Positions 62,604 through 64,000 of a stretch of DNA of 64,000 nt are shown one piece after another. The stretch is taken from the NCBI GenBank assembly GCA_949987565.1, contig OX465111.1:13028716-13092715 (forward strand), in the 5' to 3' direction. Below the pieces are notes generated by a model. It worked only from the letters and a program-made list of their open reading frames with translations. It was not told the DNA's origin and did no database searches. The translations under genes were made by a program, and so were the position numbers. Positions within the stretch are counted from its first letter, which is position 1. The number at the start of each line of letters is the position of its first letter. The stretch is from Luidia sarsii. Taxonomy: Eukaryota; Echinodermata; Asteroidea; Paxillosida; Luidiidae.

Positions 62604-64000
62604 ATCGTCCAAACCTGTTCGATTTCAGAAATCTTAACACTCGGAGATAGCTTATACTAAGGGCTTTGTGCATGCCAAGATTTAGCTTCGTCAACAAAAT
62701 ATTAACTGAAATAATGACAAGGGAAGGTCACACTGAACATTCTAAGGTTGGTGATCATCCTACCAGACCTGTTAGGTCATCCTCCAAGACCTGTTTTTGT
62801 TATTCTCTCAGAGTAGTTTACTTTGCCTAATGATAAAATCGTCCAAAAATGTTCGATTTTAGAAATCGTAACACTTGGAGATTGGTTATTCCAAGGGCTC
62901 TTGGCATGCCAAAAATTACTCTTGTCAACCAAATATTAAATGAGATAGAACTTACAAAGTGTATTTGTTTCTGTCCAGGCAAACTCCACCGTCTGTTATC
63001 TGCGGGTCTACACACACACAAGCCCTCTCGTCAATACAGGGTAGGTCACTTTGCTTGATGATAAAATCGTCCAATCTTGTTCGATTTCAGAAATCGTAAC
63101 ACTCGGAGATAGCTTATTCCAAGGACTCTTAGCATGCCAAAATTTAGCTTCGTCAACAAAATATTAAATTAAATAATGACAAGGGAAGGTCACACTGAAC
63201 ATTCAAAGGTTGGTGATCATCCTACCAGACCTGTTAGGTCATCCTCCCAGACCTGTTTTTGTTATTCTGTCAGAGTAGGTTACTTTGCCTGATGATGAAA
63301 TCGTCCAAACATGTTCGATTTCAAAAATCTTAACACTTGGAGATTGGTTATTTCAAGGGCTCTTGGCATGCCAAAATTTACTCTTGTCAACCAAATATTA
63401 AATGAGATAGAACTTACAAAGTGTATTTGTTTCTGTCCAGGCACACTCCACCGTCTGTTATCTGCGGGTCTACACACACAAGCCCTCTCGTCAATACAGG
63501 GTAGGTCACTTTGCTTGATGATAAAATCGTCCAAACCTGTTCGATTTCAGAAATCTTAACACTCGGAGATAGCTTATACTAAGGGCTTTGTGCATGCCAA
63601 GATTTAGCTTCGTCAACAAAATATTAATTGAAATAATGACAAGGGAAGGTCACACTGAACATTCTAAGGTTGGTGATCATCCTGCCAGACCTGTTAGGTC
63701 ATCCTCCAAGACCTGTTTTTGTTATTCTCTCAGAGTAGTTTACTTTGCCTAATGATAAAATCGTCCAAAAATGTTCGATTTTAGAAATCGTAACACTTGG
63801 AGATTGGTTATTCCAAGGGCTCTTGGCATGCCAAAAATTACTCTTGTCAACCAAATATTAAATGAGATAGAACTTACAAAGTGTATTTGTTTCTGTCCAG
63901 GCGAACTCCACCGTCTGTTATCTGCGGGTCTACACACACACAAGCCCTCTCGTCAATACAGGGTAGGTCACTTTGCTTGATGATAAAATCGTCCAAACTT
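62604..64000 (+). repeat. 4-monomer HOR, 922 bp, ~1.5 copies, cut by the window end
   Basis: Order B, A, B, A. Anchors 62604, 62838 and 63066 recur at 63526, 63760 and 63988. Shared markers are aacctgttcg, cttatactaagg, ctccaagacc, gagtagttta and aaaatgttcg. The array continues past 64000: the window ends just after an anchor, inside a core. Confidence 0.8.

Larger units (their letters stand above)
1..64000 (+). repeat. Head-to-tail satellite DNA array of ~230 bp monomers, filling the window
   Basis: Seen directly: the anchor atcgtcc (with occasional aattgtcc, aatcatcc or atcgttc variants) recurs at 111, 337, 565, 799, 1027 and so on to 63988, giving 279 anchors at 226-235 bp spacing. Every copy has the same orientation, and no interval holds foreign DNA. 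Two monomer classes, A and B, share a core and are arranged in higher-order repeats. No reading frame exceeds about 90 codons, and those that exist recur with the monomer, so I call no genes. Known of such arrays: they typify centromeric, pericentromeric or other heterochromatic DNA in eukaryotes and evolve by unequal exchange and gene conversion. Inference: this is an interior piece, because both ends of the window lie inside the array. The family and host are not recognised. Confidence 0.97.

Noticed and set aside
1..64000. CRISPR array (regular repeats)
   Set aside because: Repeat units are ~230 bp with no unique spacers; the sequence between conserved cores is itself repeated. No cas genes are present.
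1..64000. Canonical CENP-B box (TTCG-N4-A-N2-CGGG)
   Set aside because: TTCG occurs in the core (gttcgattt, cttcgtcaac) and CGGG in A middles (gcgggtc), but never in the required spacing on either strand in the reference monomers.
1..64000. Tandem rRNA, tRNA, snRNA or histone gene cluster
   Set aside because: No recognisable rRNA or tRNA sequence, Pol III box pair or histone reading frame occurs in the monomer; 230 bp is too short for the rDNA or histone units.
1..64000. LTR, LINE, SINE or DNA-transposon origin of the monomer
   Set aside because: I see no terminal repeats, target-site duplications, transposase or reverse-transcriptase frames, or poly-A tails. An ancient derivation cannot be excluded without a database search.

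Overview
The whole 64 kb window is one uninterrupted, head-to-tail satellite DNA array. I see no protein-coding gene, RNA gene, mobile element, CRISPR array or unique sequence in it. A conserved anchor heptamer (atcgtcc, with a few point variants) recurs 279 times from position 111 to 63988. The 278 intervals between anchors average about 230 bp and nearly all measure 226, 228, 229, 230, 234 or 235 bp. All copies point the same way. Long tandem arrays of this kind, with no bacterial-style genes, point to a nuclear eukaryotic genome (pericentromeric, centromeric or other heterochromatin). I do not recognise the satellite family and cannot name the organism. Hand-counting one monomer gives about 40% G+C.

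Monomers come in two main kinds that share a core of about 127 bp and differ in a middle of about 100-107 bp. Type A (about 177 copies, 226-230 bp) carries a short (AC)n tract. It exists as a short form, a long form and an A' form with (AC)6. Type B (about 101 copies, 234-235 bp) carries a 22-23 bp internal direct repeat built on cagacctg. B is almost always followed by A; only seven B-B pairs occur. Runs of A are one to four long, with a single run of five.

The monomers are organised into changing higher-order repeats (HORs). Approximate layout: 1-4.7 kb, 12-mer of 2760 bp; 4.7-10.7 kb, 11-mer of 2533 bp; 10.9-18.3 kb, 8-mer of 1837 bp in three copies; 17.2-27.7 kb, a 23-mer of 5278 bp duplicated in tandem and itself built on a 9-mer of 2064 bp; 27.7-32.5 kb, 7-mer (1605 bp) and 2-mer (462 bp); 32.5-36.4 kb, 9-mer of 2074 bp; 36.4-40.6 kb, mixed, with a 1377-bp 6-mer; 40.6-42.8 kb, 5-mer of 1142 bp; 41.8-51.0 kb, a 20-mer of 4590 bp duplicated in tandem; 48.1-53.4 kb, 12-mer of 2758 bp; 52.3-54.6 kb, 5-mer of 1150 bp; 54.6-59.6 kb, irregular; 59.6-62.4 kb, 6-mer of 1380 bp; 62.6 kb to the end, 4-mer of 922 bp.

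The most informative signals are crossover scars. At about 22,433-22,443 and 46,404-46,422 one monomer is a chimera of two subtypes, exactly where two large tandem duplications meet. The window therefore records unequal exchange between out-of-register monomers. Everything here was read by eye; monomer counts may be off by one or two and HOR edges by tens of bases.
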